Shown here in pieces: positions 23,002 to 35,700 of a stretch of 42,534 nucleotides of DNA. The translations under genes were made by a program, and so were the position numbers. The DNA comes from Candidatus Altimarinota bacterium (lineage in GTDB: Bacteria; Patescibacteriota; Gracilibacteria; BD1-5; UBA2023): NCBI GenBank assembly GCA_014377245.1, contig JACMPX010000033.1, positions 1 through 42,534 of the forward strand, in the 5' to 3' direction. Numbering within the stretch: the stretch's first letter is position 1; each line of letters starts with the position of its first letter. The notes under the pieces are model-generated. The model worked only from the letters and a program-made list of their open reading frames with translations, searched no databases and was not told the origin of the DNA.

Positions 23002-23382
23002 ATGGTATCACCACAATCAGACTCGTGATGAAGTCCAAACTATCTAGTATGAGCAGATACTCTAAAGAGGGAGATAGCTAATATTATACGCGAAAGAGCT
23101 AAAATAATTAGTTCAAGTGATGATATACATCCTGCAATTCTAGAGATCCTAATCTCCATAGTATACCTCGTAAAGTCTAATACGAAATGATCTCAAAACT
23201 GGAATCAATTAGGGGAGATGCGATTTCAATATCTTCGAAGATTAATATCATCTATTTTTGGAAGTTACGAAATCAATAAAAAAATAGTATATCAGTCATA
23301 CTTCACAGATGAGGAGTGGCAGAGATACTATAACTGGATTGGTGTAGGGATTCAGGATAGGGTAATGTCTAACTTATGCTAA
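23002..23382 (+). CDS. Hypothetical protein (126 aa)
   Basis: Not recognised. It is soluble and mostly helical, with a glycine/serine-rich N-terminus (MVSPQSDSGGSPNYLVG) and then TLKREIANIIRERAKIISS, HPAILEILISIVYLVKS, LGEMRFQYLRRLISSIFG and an aromatic-rich end FTDEEWQRYYNWIGVGIQD. TGA encodes Gly four times, so no long frame exists under the standard code. The TAA stop is one nucleotide from the murI start, which implies cotranscription. No promoter was identified after the secD terminator, and nothing in it links it to racemase function. Confidence 0.65.
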
Positions 23383-23383
23383 T

Positions 23384-24067
23384 ATGCTTGTCTGATTCTT
23401 TGACTCATGACTCGGTGGACAAGTGGTGATGGAGGCGTTCCGACGCGAGCATCCAGATATAGAGATGATACTCGAGATGGATCGTGAGAATGCTCCGTAT
23501 GGACATCGGAGCTGAGATGAGATACGTGCTCTCACAGAGAGATGAGTCACTAGACTCCATAATAGGTGAGCTGATGTTGTCATACTAGCCTGCAATACCG
23601 CATCGGTACATGCACTTCGCTGGTTCCAGACTGAGATATTCCCAGGTCGACATATCCTCGGTGTGACTGTACCGTGAGCCGAGGCAGTAGTAGCAGGATG
23701 ATATCATAGAATATGAGTCCTCGCCACTGATGCAACAGTCAGGAGTCGTATGTATAAGGAGCGGGTGCATATCCTCGATGATAGTATCATCGTCGAAGAG
23801 ATAGCAGCTCCAGGACTCGTCCCATTGATTGAACAGGGGATCACAGAGTGACCTGAAATCGATATATTGCTCAGAGATTATTTATCTCAGTTCTCACTAG
23901 ATATAGAGGCACTTGTTCTCGGATGTACTCACTATCCGCTCATCCGTGACTCTATAGGGCGTATATGGATGGAACTCTACAACCAAAAAACCCCAGATCT
24001 TATAGATCCAGGAGAGGAATCTGCGAAGAGATTTGGGAGTTGGATGGGGAGAAAATTCCTACAGTAG
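23384..24067 (+). CDS. murI: Glutamate racemase
   Basis: 227 aa, slightly short of the usual 250-270. It supplies D-Glu for peptidoglycan. All signature blocks are present: FDSGLGG (7-12), ENAPYG, the first catalytic Cys in ILACNTAS (Cys70) and the second in VLGCTHYPLI (Cys181). At least nine TGA codons are read as Gly, so under the standard code the gene is invisible apart from its last third. This is one of the clearest proofs of the code change. It sits with the 126-aa gene and one gene away from murD. Its last 68 nt overlap antisense the end of the unknown 516-aa gene. Confidence 0.94.
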
Positions 24068-25550
24068 GCTGATTTTCATTCATATAGTTCAAACTTTGAG
24101 TGCTATCATGCCATACTTTATATGGTATTTTATTTCTTCTTATCTGTACAGCACGACCCGTGAAGTCTCTATTTGTAAAAAAATCAGCATGTTTCGGGTT
24201 TGGAGCAATATTTCTTCATTTACTATCCTTTTTCAGAGAAGTACTTTCAGGATATAGTGGTATTATTTTGTTTTCTATACTGAGAAACTGATCAAATATT
24301 TTTTTTTCATCTAAATCAGATGAAAGTCCATATTTTTCTAAATCAGAAAGTCGTCTGTTTATATGGTATAATATTCTTTTTTTATCTATATATCCCTGTC
24401 TTAGGGTTATTTCTTCATCTATATCAGCCTTCATCTTATAGAAAGGACTTGCATTCCATCACTTCTCATTAGTACTACCTGTGAGTACAATTTGTACCTC
24501 AAATGAAGGATGATTTGATACTAATTTCAATTCTTGTCTATCAGGAGTATTTCATTTTATTTTCTCAGTCGGTAATGAGGACAATAATTTTTTGACTGTA
24601 TCATCTTCTATAGTATTTAGGTATGAATCTTGGAATTTGATCCAGTCAGCTGACTCGCTTGTAAAGAATTGTCATTTTTGCTCCCAAGATAATCATTTCC
24701 CAAATAAACCTGATGTAGCGAGTACGAGTCACATCTTTAGCATATCTACCGGACTTTTCACCTCTATTCTCATTCTATTTCTATCTTTCATTGACTCAGC
24801 CGCATCGTATGAGTTCTGACTAATTGTTTTTTGTACTTGAGAATCAAGAGTTTTAGAATCAAAGTTAGCAATAAAATCTACATCTGTTCCATTTTTCTTA
24901 GTTCGTCATTTTGCAATTCCACTTTTTTTCGAAAAACGAGTTGAACGATCTGTATCATAATCAAAAAAATCAGAATTATTGAAAAATTCTATAATACTGT
25001 CGATATATTTTTTATCTTTATTTCTCATTTCACCAGTGAGAGTATCGAACATCATATCTCATTGAACATCGATAATGAGTATATTTTTATAAAAGGCTCG
25101 TATCACTTTTAGTAAAATAACATAAGATCGTATATCTTGGGATTTTGTAAGCTTGCTAGCACTTCTCATGAACTGAGTTATCTCATTTATGGTACGTAGG
25201 GTTTCTTTTTGTATACTTGTTGGGAGGTAATATCCCTTTGATTGCATATAGGTTCGTGCCATTTCCATACAACGTCAGAGAGTTAGTCAGAGCACTCTCT
25301 CATCATCTAGCGGAATCAATCCTACTATATGCATCCATTTTTTTATATCAGAGACTGTATCTAATTTTGGTATTCAATACCAATCATTTGGATTATGTCA
25401 AAGAGACTTACTGACTCCATCTATAGTATTATTTTTACTTATAGCAGTCATTGCTGCTCTTGAATACTGTCGAATAACTAAATCGGATGTTTTTTCGTGG
25501 AATTTTTCAGGGAAAGGACTAGCATGTAATGGAGAATCTAATTTTGTCAT
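24000..25550 (-). CDS. Hypothetical protein (516 aa)
   Basis: Not recognised. The frame runs from ATG 25550 to TAA (complement of 24000-24002) with about ten TGA-Gly codons. It has no signal peptide or membrane segment. Regions of note are an N-terminal helical part (ETLRTINEITQFMRSASKLT), a basic/acidic centre (RSTRFSKKSGIAKGRTKKNG then TDVDFIANFD), RNRMRIEVKSPVDMLKMG, a strand-like FEVQIVLTGSTNEKGWN, and a coiled-coil stretch (EEITLRQGYIDKKRILYHIN). The arrangement loosely recalls nucleotidyltransferase folds, but no motif settles it. It diverges from murD (36 nt between starts) and its tail overlaps murI by 68 nt, so the last 22 residues are uncertain. Confidence 0.65.
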
Positions 25551-25585
25551 ATTGATATTTATCAAAAAAATATATAATAGATATT

Positions 25586-26860
25586 ATGTATCTTATATTC
25601 TGAACATGAAAGGTTGGATCTGCCGTCATGGCACTCTGTCTGAGACAAAATATCTCCTATGAGATCTGCGATGACGAGACTCCACCGAATAGCTACGACG
25701 ACTATGAGTTCATCATACCATCCCCGTGAATTCCCGAGACCCATCCTATCTATGCGACCGGACGAGTGATGTGTGAGCTCGATTTTGCCTACCAGTTTTT
25801 GCCTCGTGATTTCCAGATTATATCAGTCACGGGTACTGATGGCAAATCAACTACTTCTTGGATCATGTACAGTATACTCGAAAGAGAGTTTTCTGTCAAA
25901 AAATCGGTATATCTCTCTGGTAATTTTGATATTCCATTTTCTGCGACAGTACTAGGTATCCTCGAGAAATGAGAAAAAGAATGAATAATTATTGTCGAAA
26001 TATCGAGTTTCATGGCCTATGCGATCGAGAAATATGAGTCAGACTACTCCATATTCACTAATCTCAAACCTGATCATCTCAATTGGCATACGAGTCTCCA
26101 GGGATATGTAGATGCCAAAATGAATCTCATGAAACATACAACTAAAAGATCAATAATAAACAAACAAGTGATCGAATTTGTTAGGGTGAATAGATTGATG
26201 ATGCAGTTACCAGAAAATATTCGAATCTTTTCAATTGACTCCTCTCTCCAGGATTCGACTGATTGAGAAGATCTCTGAGTTGCTGGACAGAGAGAGTATC
26301 AATTAACTGAAACAAATTTCTCAGGAGTACATAATGCGATGAATATCCTCGCTTGTACTATAGTAGCAGATGAGATATGAATTCCTCATGAGAATACACG
26401 AAAGTATCTCAAAGACGTAGAGTGACTCCCTCATAGGCTCGAGATAGTGTGAACGAGATGATGAATAACAATAGTAGAAGACTCAAAGTCGACAAGCTCT
26501 CAGAGTCTTGCTGCTGCACTCGGCTCATTTGGCACCACTCGCAACCTCCTTCTCATCGTCGGATGATCAGACAAGTGAGATAACTTCACTTCACTTACCC
26601 CACTTTTTTCTACAAGAGTTAGAGCACTCGTTTGTATCTGAGCGACTAAGCAAGCGTTCATTGATATTGCTCAGCAAGAAGATATAACATATCTTGCTAC
26701 AGATATACTCGAGGATGGAGTCGATTGGCTCTACGCTCAAAGATGTCAGGGAGATGTATTGATGATGTCACCAGGTTGTGCGAGCTTCGGGTTATTTCGA
26801 GACTATCTCGATCGTGCAGAGCAATTCCGCCATACTATACAAAAACTCCCTATCAATTAG
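25586..26860 (+). CDS. murD: UDP-N-acetylmuramoyl-L-alanine--D-glutamate ligase
   Basis: 424 aa. It adds D-Glu to UDP-MurNAc-L-Ala with ATP. The N-terminal Rossmann-like domain starts YLIFGTGKVGSAVMALCLRQ and contains IIPSPGIP. The central ATPase has GTDGKSTTSW, IVEISSF and LKPDHLNWHTSLQGYVDAK, and the C-terminal domain has EDSKSTSSQSLAAAL, VGGSDKG and SPGCASFGLFRDYLDRAEQF. ATG 25586 is the right start because the Rossmann loop lies immediately after it; under the standard code only fragments from 25766 on appear. The glutamate racemase gene murI, which makes its substrate, lies 1.5 kb upstream. Confidence 0.94.
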
Positions 26861-26879
26861 TTGATAGGGAGTTTTTGTA
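26838..26879. terminator. Bidirectional terminator between murD and the GT-C-like gene
   Basis: A perfect 19-bp inverted repeat (TACAAAAACTCCCTATCAA and its complement) around a 4-nt loop that contains the murD TAG. The opposing gene stops at 26880, directly beside it. Confidence 0.9.
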
Positions 26880-29800
26880 CTATCGTAACTTGCCAGTAAA
26901 TGTGGTGCTACTGATTGTCACAGGAGTAACTGTACCTGTATTTACCTGAGCTTGAGAAACAGGTATGTCTATAATCTCAAAGAGGGCAAAGTAACTCTGT
27001 CCGAGTGCTTGAGTGAGCACATTCTGCTGTTCGGATTGAGTCTTGGCACTTGTGAGGCTAGATTGTACTGGGATAAGGTAATCCGGAAGGGTAGCTCAAC
27101 TTTGTGAAGCGGTGTTGAGCATATTGACTATATAGTTTGCACATTTTGTTTGCTTCTCGTTTCTGTAGACGACCTTCATCTCTGGTCCACGATAGCTCTC
27201 ATAGTTGACTCCTGCTATATCGATGAACTCATTATCTGTTTTGAGTTTTCAGGCCTTGTATTCACCGATTGCTACTCGGAGACAGAGATTATCAGTATCG
27301 ACGAGATTGAGATTCGACGCTCGCATCGTGAGGAGGAGATGCTCGAATCTGGTTGTGAGAGCTCGACGAGGGTCACGATCTATTGTTGCGGCATTGAGGT
27401 CTGTCAGGAGATAGCCGAGTCATACTTTTTTCATTCGGGTCACAGTCGTCTCAGGAGATGGATCATAGAAGAATGTCTCAAATTCAAAAATGAGACTATC
27501 ATCAAGATATCGTTTCCTGTTTTCATTTATCAGATACGTCATGAAGGTTCCAATTCGATAAATTCCTTTCATATTTATATCAGCTCATTTTGGGGAGAGT
27601 ATACTTGTATAGAGTTCATTACCGATGTTTTGTAAATCTTTCTCTACATTTTTTATATCGTCTATTTTTTTGCCACTCTCAATCTGAGTAATGAAGTAGA
27701 GAAGTACTTGATGGAGATCAGCAGCCTTCATATTCTTTAGTCGCTCTGGGGTCAGTATTTTCCTTATTGCTACACTGCTCGCGAGTGCACCAGCTCGCTT
27801 GATTACTGCCTGAGGATCGACCACATTCATAGTTGCTATAGGAGTGATATAATCACTTCGATAGGTGAATATACTCTCGTTCTGATCAAGTTTATTATAC
27901 TTATATTCATTCATCCCTGCACTAGAGAGATTATTCCATCCATGAGGGAATGCAGAACGAATGATATAGATAACAATAAATAAGAAAAATAAAAGAGAGA
28001 GAGTGACTTTCATTCATATGAGGTCTTCATCCTCAACGTCAGTGTACGATACAAATGCGAGTGAAGCAAACCCGATGAGTGCTAGAAATAGGAAGTATAC
28101 AAATACTCAATACCAGACAATCCCGAAAGCACTAATCAAGAATAAAAATCAATAAACTATTAGCGCTATTATAATATTCTGAATTCGTGATCCTATTTCA
28201 TCATTTTCGATGAAAAAATGTGCTATCAAGATCACCATGAGTAACCCTCAAACAATGAATGCATAACCTATAGGTAGGACTATACTGCCCAAGAGATTCG
28301 TGAGGTACAACCCTGTCGATCCAACAAAATAGTACGCCAAAGAAAGGAGTAAAAGCAAGGCAACTAAAGTCGGAAATAGTGAACGACTCCATTTATATCG
28401 GCCCAATTGTCTACCTCTAACAAACAAGAGAAGAGCAGGCAAGAAGGCGAGGAAAATGTAGGTAATATCTGTGAATTCGCCAGATTGATTTTTCTGGAAT
28501 GTGAGGTTAGCAGGGAGCTTGAGATAATTGTTGAGACCACTTTCTTGCCCAAAATATCGAGAGAAGTCTTCATTTTGTGATTTTCCATCACTCGTTATAC
28601 TGGATGCTTGTTGAGCCTTTTTTTTAGTACTATAATCTAATGGTGAGTATATTGCGGTGTAGTTACCAAATCATCCATCACTATATCCTCATAGAAGTCA
28701 ATCAATAACTCATAATTTTTGTTCACTTGTGAATACTTTTGCCTCGATTCCATTTTTGATAAACCATGGTAAGAGCGCAAGAGCAAATCATAGTATAAAT
28801 ACTAGACTACTCATAGTCCATATTTTGAACCTATCAACTCATTCTCGCCATACTCATGCAACTATAGAGATGATACCAATTGCTCAGCAAGAGAGTGCTA
28901 TATTCCTGATCAGATCTATATTCTCAGTAGGCATCCATACGTTCATCTTTGCCCAGAGATTGGCCCCTGTGAATATAGAAATGAAAATAAAAAAGAATCA
29001 TATAAATCAAAAAATCCCAAAAGTACGATATGCTACAAGTGCTAGTGCAGCTATAATAAGCATCAGAGTAGTGAACTTGATGCCAAAGGCTACTCCTACG
29101 ATGAATCCAGCAAGTGCTATGAGTAGGTAGTATTTATTTTTCTCGATGTTTTCTCGTAGCGAATACCAGAGCACTCCGAATGCACTCACGCTCACCATCA
29201 TGAGTGCAGGATCGAGTTTCATATCTTTTGCTTGTTGGAATATAGTCATTGGCATGATATAGTATATTCCAGCCAAGAGTATAGGAAGTGATATGAGATA
29301 TTTTCGATCTTTCTGCTCTAGCATTACAGAGAGCAAACTCGTCATCACTATCATCGATAGTATACCTCAGAGTTGATTCACATAAAATGCATTTGCAGCA
29401 ATCTGATCCCAGAGAAAACCACTACCAGTGATGAGCTGCCATGTATAGGTGCCAGATCATTCTAGAGCAGTTCCTGTGATCGCCATAATACGAGGAAAAT
29501 TCATATATACTCCCAGATCATCCCAGCCGATTGGCATAGGACGGATTGCATTGATGAGTGATACTGATATCAGGAAACTGATAACTATAAAAGCAAATTC
29601 AGCCGTAAGAAGACGAGGTGAGAGCATATCTAACGTAGAATCATTGCCCAATCGGTGCTGATCGAATTCTACTGACCGATTTCTGATATCTCTATATGTA
29701 GCAATCCAACCAGGAATTCATACGAGTATCAGTACTCAACAGAGAAAGAGGAGTCACGTGAGTGTGAAAAAATGAAATACTCAAAGAATGAGAAGTCCTG

Positions 29801-30287
29801 TGGCGAACAGTGCAAGTCCGACTGATAACTCAGCACCGATTCGTATACGAAGAATTGTATCTGTCCAATTTGGTATCCATCTTAGTACACTATATCCGAC
29901 TGCTCTCCAGAGGAATGCAAGAAATATAGGATAAACAAGGAGCGACATGATATGACTGAAGAGAACTATACTTGAGGCTCATCCAGTACCAAAAAATGGT
30001 GATCCTGTTGTTTTTTGCATGGCAGTATATGCGATAGTGACTATCAGGAGATGAAGTAGAGAAAATCCCGTAAGGTGCCAGAAGGAAAACCGTACCTTTC
30101 GCTCACTCATCATCATAGAGGTCACCTTATAGATGAGATAGATGAGGCCAATTCCAGCCAGATATCCACCATAGCCTGATGTAGATTCGATATGATCAAT
30201 TTTACTGAATGAAGTAGAGTAATACGTCAGGATAATGTATATCACCCATGGGACAAAGCCGATTGATGCGAGGAGGAGTTGGAGCAT
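26880..30287 (-). CDS. Large GT-C-like membrane glycosyltransferase
   Basis: 1135 aa. About 14-16 transmembrane helices occupy residues 1-760. An extracytoplasmic loop after an early helix carries the acidic motif GWDDLGVYM, typical of GT-C enzymes that use lipid-linked sugars. The soluble C-terminal region is helical and includes VGLGYLLTDLNAATIDRDPR and the Leu-rich ALTTRFEHLLLTMRASNLNL. ATG 30287 is preceded by an in-frame TAA five codons upstream. Internal ATGs (28013, 28442) are not starts because the frame is continuous through TGA. The likely role is glycosylation of surface polymers or proteins. It is downstream of the flippase on the same strand, 117 nt after that gene's stop. Confidence 0.75.
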
Positions 30288-30403
30288 AATAGACGAAGAT
30301 TATAGATGATGATGAAGAGGGACGAGGAGGAAACTGAGATAAATGAGAAGGTAAATACAAGAAGATGCCTATGGATAGCCTTGGGTACATCCTATTTTAG
30401 TTT

Positions 30404-31912
30404 TTACCTATTTTTTTGGATGACTTGCCAAGCGCCTCTGAGCAATTTTATATTTCCAATGCCAAATATAGCCAGATTTACGATCATTGCAATAAAAATT
30501 ATCTCAAAGGCTCAAAATCGAGTTGTATCTGACATGTGCAAAATTGTTTCGAGCGTAAACATACTTGCTGCAGCAATACTAACGAGACCTACATTCTGTA
30601 AAAATGGAACCCAGTTAAAGCCACTATTGTGGATATGGGTAGCCCGATAGGAGAGATACCAGAGTGGTACCCATGTGAGTCAGACTGCGAGAGCAGATCC
30701 CTCGACACCATACATCTGTATGAGGATATAGTTGAGTACTATATTAATCGGTAGTACGATCCCCAGTATACGGGCTCGATCTCTGATCTTGCCTGTACCA
30801 GCTAAGAATTGAAAATTGATCTGGATCAAAAGGAGAAAAGTGAGAAAAAATGCTGAATATCCAAGAATAGTTCCTGAAGTTCGGAATTTTTCTCAGAAAA
30901 ATAAAATAGCTAGGGGTTCACCAAACTGGTAGAGAAATACTGATAACCAAATCCCGATTACTGAAAAATAGAGCGAGAATTCACGATGTATCATTTGCAT
31001 CTTCGTTGTATCTGTCCGTCCATGAAGCTCAGAAATCACGGGAAAGAGGAATGCAAAAAGTGGCGAGATAAAGATGAATGGAATATTGAGGAGAGAGAGA
31101 TAGTTGGAGTAATATCCCGTTGCCTCAGGTCCGAGTAGTAAAATGATGAGTTGCATATCTACTTGTGACAGTAGTACTCCTATATTTGCTGTGAGCAATG
31201 TTGCGAGAGCATATTTGAAAAAATGATTACGTTCTCAAATATCTCTCTCGATTTTTATTCATCTGAAATATCTCGTGTAGTATCTCGTATAAGAGAAGTA
31301 GAGTGAAAAAATAAATCCAATCAGAGTACCGCTTACCCATGCCCACATATAAGATTCTACAGTTCATAATTCAAATACAAAAAGTGAAAGTGTTCATAGA
31401 CATGTTATTATCAGCTTCACAAGCTCAGCTCACTTGAGTAACTTGGTATCCTGAGATACAGAGAAGAGTACCGTCGTAATATGAAATAGATTGATCCCGA
31501 TGAAATAGAGTCATGAGATACGCAATATTTCTATAATGCGAGGCTCATGGAAATAGATATTTGCGAGCCAGGGAGCTATGACAAATAGTATTACAGCTAT
31601 CAGGAGGCTAGAACATATCTGGAGTATGAGAGTGAGTCTGAGGAGATATTTCGCTTTCCCGTATTCGTTTTTGATGATATACTTCGGTAGAAAATAGTTC
31701 AGACTCTCGGTACATCCCAGATCGTTGAATGCTCAAAGGAGAGTGACGAAACTAATAACACCATAGATCATACCCACTCATCACACAGAGAGATCATTTG
31801 ATATAATTATCTTGATCAGATAGCCTATTGGTCAGATAATAAGCGTGAAAAAATAAAGCCAAAATCATTTTTTGACAAATTTTTGTGCCAGCGTTTCTTC
31901 AGGATTGAGCAT
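30404..31912 (-). CDS. Polysaccharide flippase (Wzx/PST family, MOP superfamily)
   Basis: 502 aa with 12-14 transmembrane helices. The start MLNPEETLAQKFVKKGFWLY leads to a first helix and GMIYGVISFVTLLGAFNDLG, characteristic of Wzx/PST exporters. The central VLLSQVDMQLIILLLGPEAT and GYYSNYLSLLNIPFIFISPL match the seventh helix region. It would translocate undecaprenyl-linked oligosaccharide units, or possibly lipid II, across the membrane. TGA encodes Gly more than ten times, and only a 101-codon piece is seen with the standard code. It stands between ftsE and the GT-C-like gene, which supports a surface-glycan pathway. The exact cargo is unknown. Confidence 0.88.
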
Positions 31913-32028
31913 AAATAGTAGGGTAGCGGGGTAGTATAATATGGAGGAGGGACAGAGAATGACAAGAACTTTCTAGGCGAGGTAGCTATGACAGAAATGC
32001 AATGAAATACTGTTAAAAAACATAGAAA

Positions 32029-32706
32029 CTACAGGCAATAAGTTCCTTCTCAAGTATCGGATATGATATTACCATCAGCAAAAGCAATAACACGTTTTTT
32101 CATAGTATTCACAATATGTTCATCATGAGTTGCCATAATTATTGTCTTGCCATTCTGATGGAGCTCTTCGAGAAGAGACATGATCTCATTAGCATTGTTG
32201 CGATCGAGATTCCCAGTAGGCTCATCGCCAATGATGATGCTAGGATCGTGTATTAAGGCTCTTGCTATACATGTTCGCTGTACTTCTCCACCTGAGAGAG
32301 TCTCGATAAATTTTTCTTTTTTCGCAAGTAGTCCGACTTTTGCGAGTACTTCTGGGACTCTTCTTGTGATCTCGTCTCTCCCATAGCCACAGACCTCCAT
32401 TGCGAATGCAACATTTTCTTTGACAGTTTTGCGTGGTAATAATTTGAAGTCCTGAAATATAGTTCAGAGTCATCTCCGATATTTTAGGAGCTCTTTTGGT
32501 GTAAAAAGAGCAATATTGATTCAATTATCATCAAGTATTTTTCACTTTTTCAGTTTCTTAGCTCATAAGATAGATCGAATAAAACTCGTTTTTCAGCTAC
32601 CGGATGCGCCGATGAGAAATACAAATTCACCAGGAGCTATCGTGAGTGTAATATCTCTGAGTATAGTTCGCTCACCATAAGAGAGGGTAATATTTTGGAA
32701 TTGCAT
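32029..32706 (-). CDS. ftsE: Cell-division ABC ATPase FtsE
   Basis: 225 aa, the normal FtsE length. It has Walker A GASGSGKT, the FtsE-specific block YRRGLGTIFQDFKLLPRKTV then KENVAFAMEVCGYG, signature LSGGEVQR, Walker B SIIIGDEPTGNLD and the His switch ATHDEHIV. FtsE with FtsX controls peptidoglycan hydrolases at the septum. It begins 3 nt after the PBP stop, so translation is probably coupled. No ftsX follows; the next gene downstream is a flippase, so the membrane partner is encoded elsewhere or replaced. LolD-type assignment is a less likely alternative. TGA gives Gly near the C-terminus (ISDTGEGTYCL). Confidence 0.88.
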
Positions 32707-32709
32707 AGA

Positions 32710-35700
32710 CTATCTTGGTAATATATTGAGTATGAATGATTTTTCTACTGATTGAAAATTAGCATCAGTGGCCATTATTTTGACTGTATGTTTGCCTATA
32801 TCGAGTCCAGCAGCACTAACTGGGAATACAAATATCTCACCATCTGTAGCATTCTGTATGATTTTACCATCTAGTGTTACACTAATCTCTCGTACAATAC
32901 TTGATATTTTTGTCTGGAAACGAAGATTGAAGATATCTCATAGATAGAGATTGAGTGAGTCTCATTTTGGATTTATCATTGTTATGACTGGAGGACTTTT
33001 ATCCACTACTATTGGTGTTGCAGGATCAATGATCGGGATAATATCGGTACCTGGTAATGTTGCTAGAGAATCACTATAGGTATATCCATAGACGTCAATC
33101 GCTATGATAGTAACGCTATATTCTCCACCCAGATTAATCCGAGTCGTACCCGAGGTTGAGCCACTACTACCATAAGATATTTCCTTGAGTATTTTTCCAT
33201 TTGCTACAGCTCGTATTTTATCTACGATTCTATCTCCAGCCCATTTGACCTCTACGAGATTATCCTTACCTGCTCATACAGACTTCACATTGACCACAAT
33301 ATTACCAGGAGTACCAGGACGGACACATGGTTCTGACTGTATATTGGTGATGTTCGTAGTACCATATTGTTTTTTTGAGGCAGCCACAAATCCTGAGAAC
33401 CACTCAGGATCATATCCATCCACTATAGGTTTGGAAATAGGGGTATATATTGTCAAACGTGACTCGATAGGCGTATCAGGGGTAGCTGCTGCATTACAGA
33501 GTATATCTATATCTGTACCATTGAGTCATGCATCATAGGAGTCGAATTTGACAGCCATAAGAGTCTCGCGTACCATATTCTCTGGAGTATCTTTGGTTGC
33601 GAGGAGTCCTGATAGTTTAGATATCTTATAACTATAGACATCTTTTGGTTTTTTGAATTCTTCTTTTGGGAGTCATGCAAGTGCGAATGTCATATAGCTT
33701 TTCCATATTGTTGCAGCACAGTTGAGTCCATCACACGATCATTTTGTTTCCTTACCATCGACATTTCATGCCCATACGACTGTTGTTATCTGTGGGGTAT
33801 ATCAGATAGTCCAGAGATCTCTCGGTAGGATTTTTTTCTCACCTCATTTGCTGACATCTTTATTCGATGTTCCTGTTTTTGCTGCAACAGTACGACCTGA
33901 TATCGTGAGTGCATTTCGCCAGAATGTTGACTCTGGGCGGGCATCATTGTTCGATAGAATACGAGATATGATATACGCTGCAGCTGGATTCATGACTTCT
34001 TCACCAGGCTGATCCTTGTGTTGTTCGATGATATTGCCATCATTATCTTCGATTTTTTCTATTGCATAGAGTTGTTTCTTGGCCCCATTATTCGCAAATA
34101 CAGAGTATGCTTGCATCATGTCAATTGGTTTTGCTTCCGCTGTTCCTATTGCTAGAGGCGCTCAGTAACCGAAATTCTCTTTCAAACTCGAGAGTCCAAG
34201 GGTCTTAGCATACTTGATAATGGCCTCTTCTTGTCCTGCTAGATAGTACATCTTGATAGCAGGAATATTGCGTGAATAATCGAGTGCTGTCTCGAGTGAC
34301 ATCACTCACTTGAATTGTCGATCATAGTTATCAGGTTTCCATTTACCAAAAGATATCGGACCATCTGTCACTGGACTGCCTGGACCAATTGGATTCTTCG
34401 CAATAGCAAGGGAATATACTATCGGTTTAAACGATGAACCAGGCTGACGTATTGCTGTGGTCATATTATTGTTGCCTCCATGCTCAGCATCAAAGTAATC
34501 AGGGCCACCCACCATAGAGAGGAGTCTACCACTTACATTATCCATACTCACGAGAGCCGCACTACTCGCCCCATATTGACTCACATTGATTGCGACCTGT
34601 TTTCTCACAGCTTCTTCTGCATAGACCTGTAGCTTGGGATCTATTGTTGTGTATACCTTGAGACCGCTCGTCACATCGATATCTTTGCTGTATTTTGTTT
34701 CCAGATACTCCTTTATATACATGACAAAATATGGGAACTTGATATTTTCACTATATTTTTTGAATTCGAATTCTATCCCATCTGAGAGTATCTTTTTGAA
34801 TATATCACCTGTGATCTTACCATCCTCGAGCATCTGTACAGCGACAAAATCCTTGCGTCCGATTGTATACTCTATCGTGTGTAGACCAGTGAGTTCGCCA
34901 GAGCTGATATTGCCCGTAATTGCAATATTACCAATAAAATCCAGTACCGTATCGAAACTCAACACTAGACAACCTTGGCTATCAGGAGTGAAGGAATTAT
35001 TCTTGATAGCATCCGCTCTGACACCACAAACCTTCAGTCCATTATCGATACGCTCCATAGTCATAGCAGAAAGATATGATTTGAATCAGTTATAGATAGT
35101 TGCATATGTCTTGCGATCATCGAGCGTGATTATCATTTTACTATTTGTAGGATCTTCTTGAGGATATACCTCGAGTTTGCCCATGAGACGATCCCGGTGG
35201 AGGTATGGGGAGTAATATGTAGGTCACTTTGGTAATGAGGCGAGTATCGTTGCTCAGAGTGGACCGACATCTTTAGCACTTTTACCGAAATAGGTACGAG
35301 AGGCTTCCTCGATACCATTTGCATTGTAGCCAAAAGAAAATGCATTGAAATACATTTCCAGAATCTTATCCTTGGAATAGGTTTTGTTGAGCTGATATGA
35401 GAGGTACATCTCTTGTATCTTTCTCTTGAGAGAGCGTTCATTGGTCAATAGTGTATTCTTTATCAGTTGTTGTGAGATAGTAGAGGTTCATTTCACTGTT
35501 TCATTTGATCCCATGGCGTATTTGGTGCCAGCACGCATGAGCCCCATCATGTCTATACCAGGATTGTCGAAAAATGTCCGATCTTCCGTACTCACAATCG
35601 CGTCCTTGAGCGACTGAGAGATTGCATCCGATGCAACATAGGTACGCTTACCATCCTTGAAAAGGCTATAAATAATACCACCATCTTTATCATATATCGT

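Noticed and set aside
25766-25972. MurD starting at GTG 25766
   Set aside because: The frame extends upstream to ATG 25586, which adds the Rossmann-like N-terminal domain beginning YLIFGTGKVG.
27585-28013. Separate gene starting at ATG 28013 on the minus strand
   Set aside because: The codon before it is TGA (Gly) and the frame continues upstream without TAA/TAG to 30287, with membrane helices throughout. It is an internal Met of the GT-C-like protein.
35133-35441. Basic minus-strand ORF inside the PBP gene
   Set aside because: It overlaps the conserved glycosyltransferase domain in another frame and shows no family pattern.
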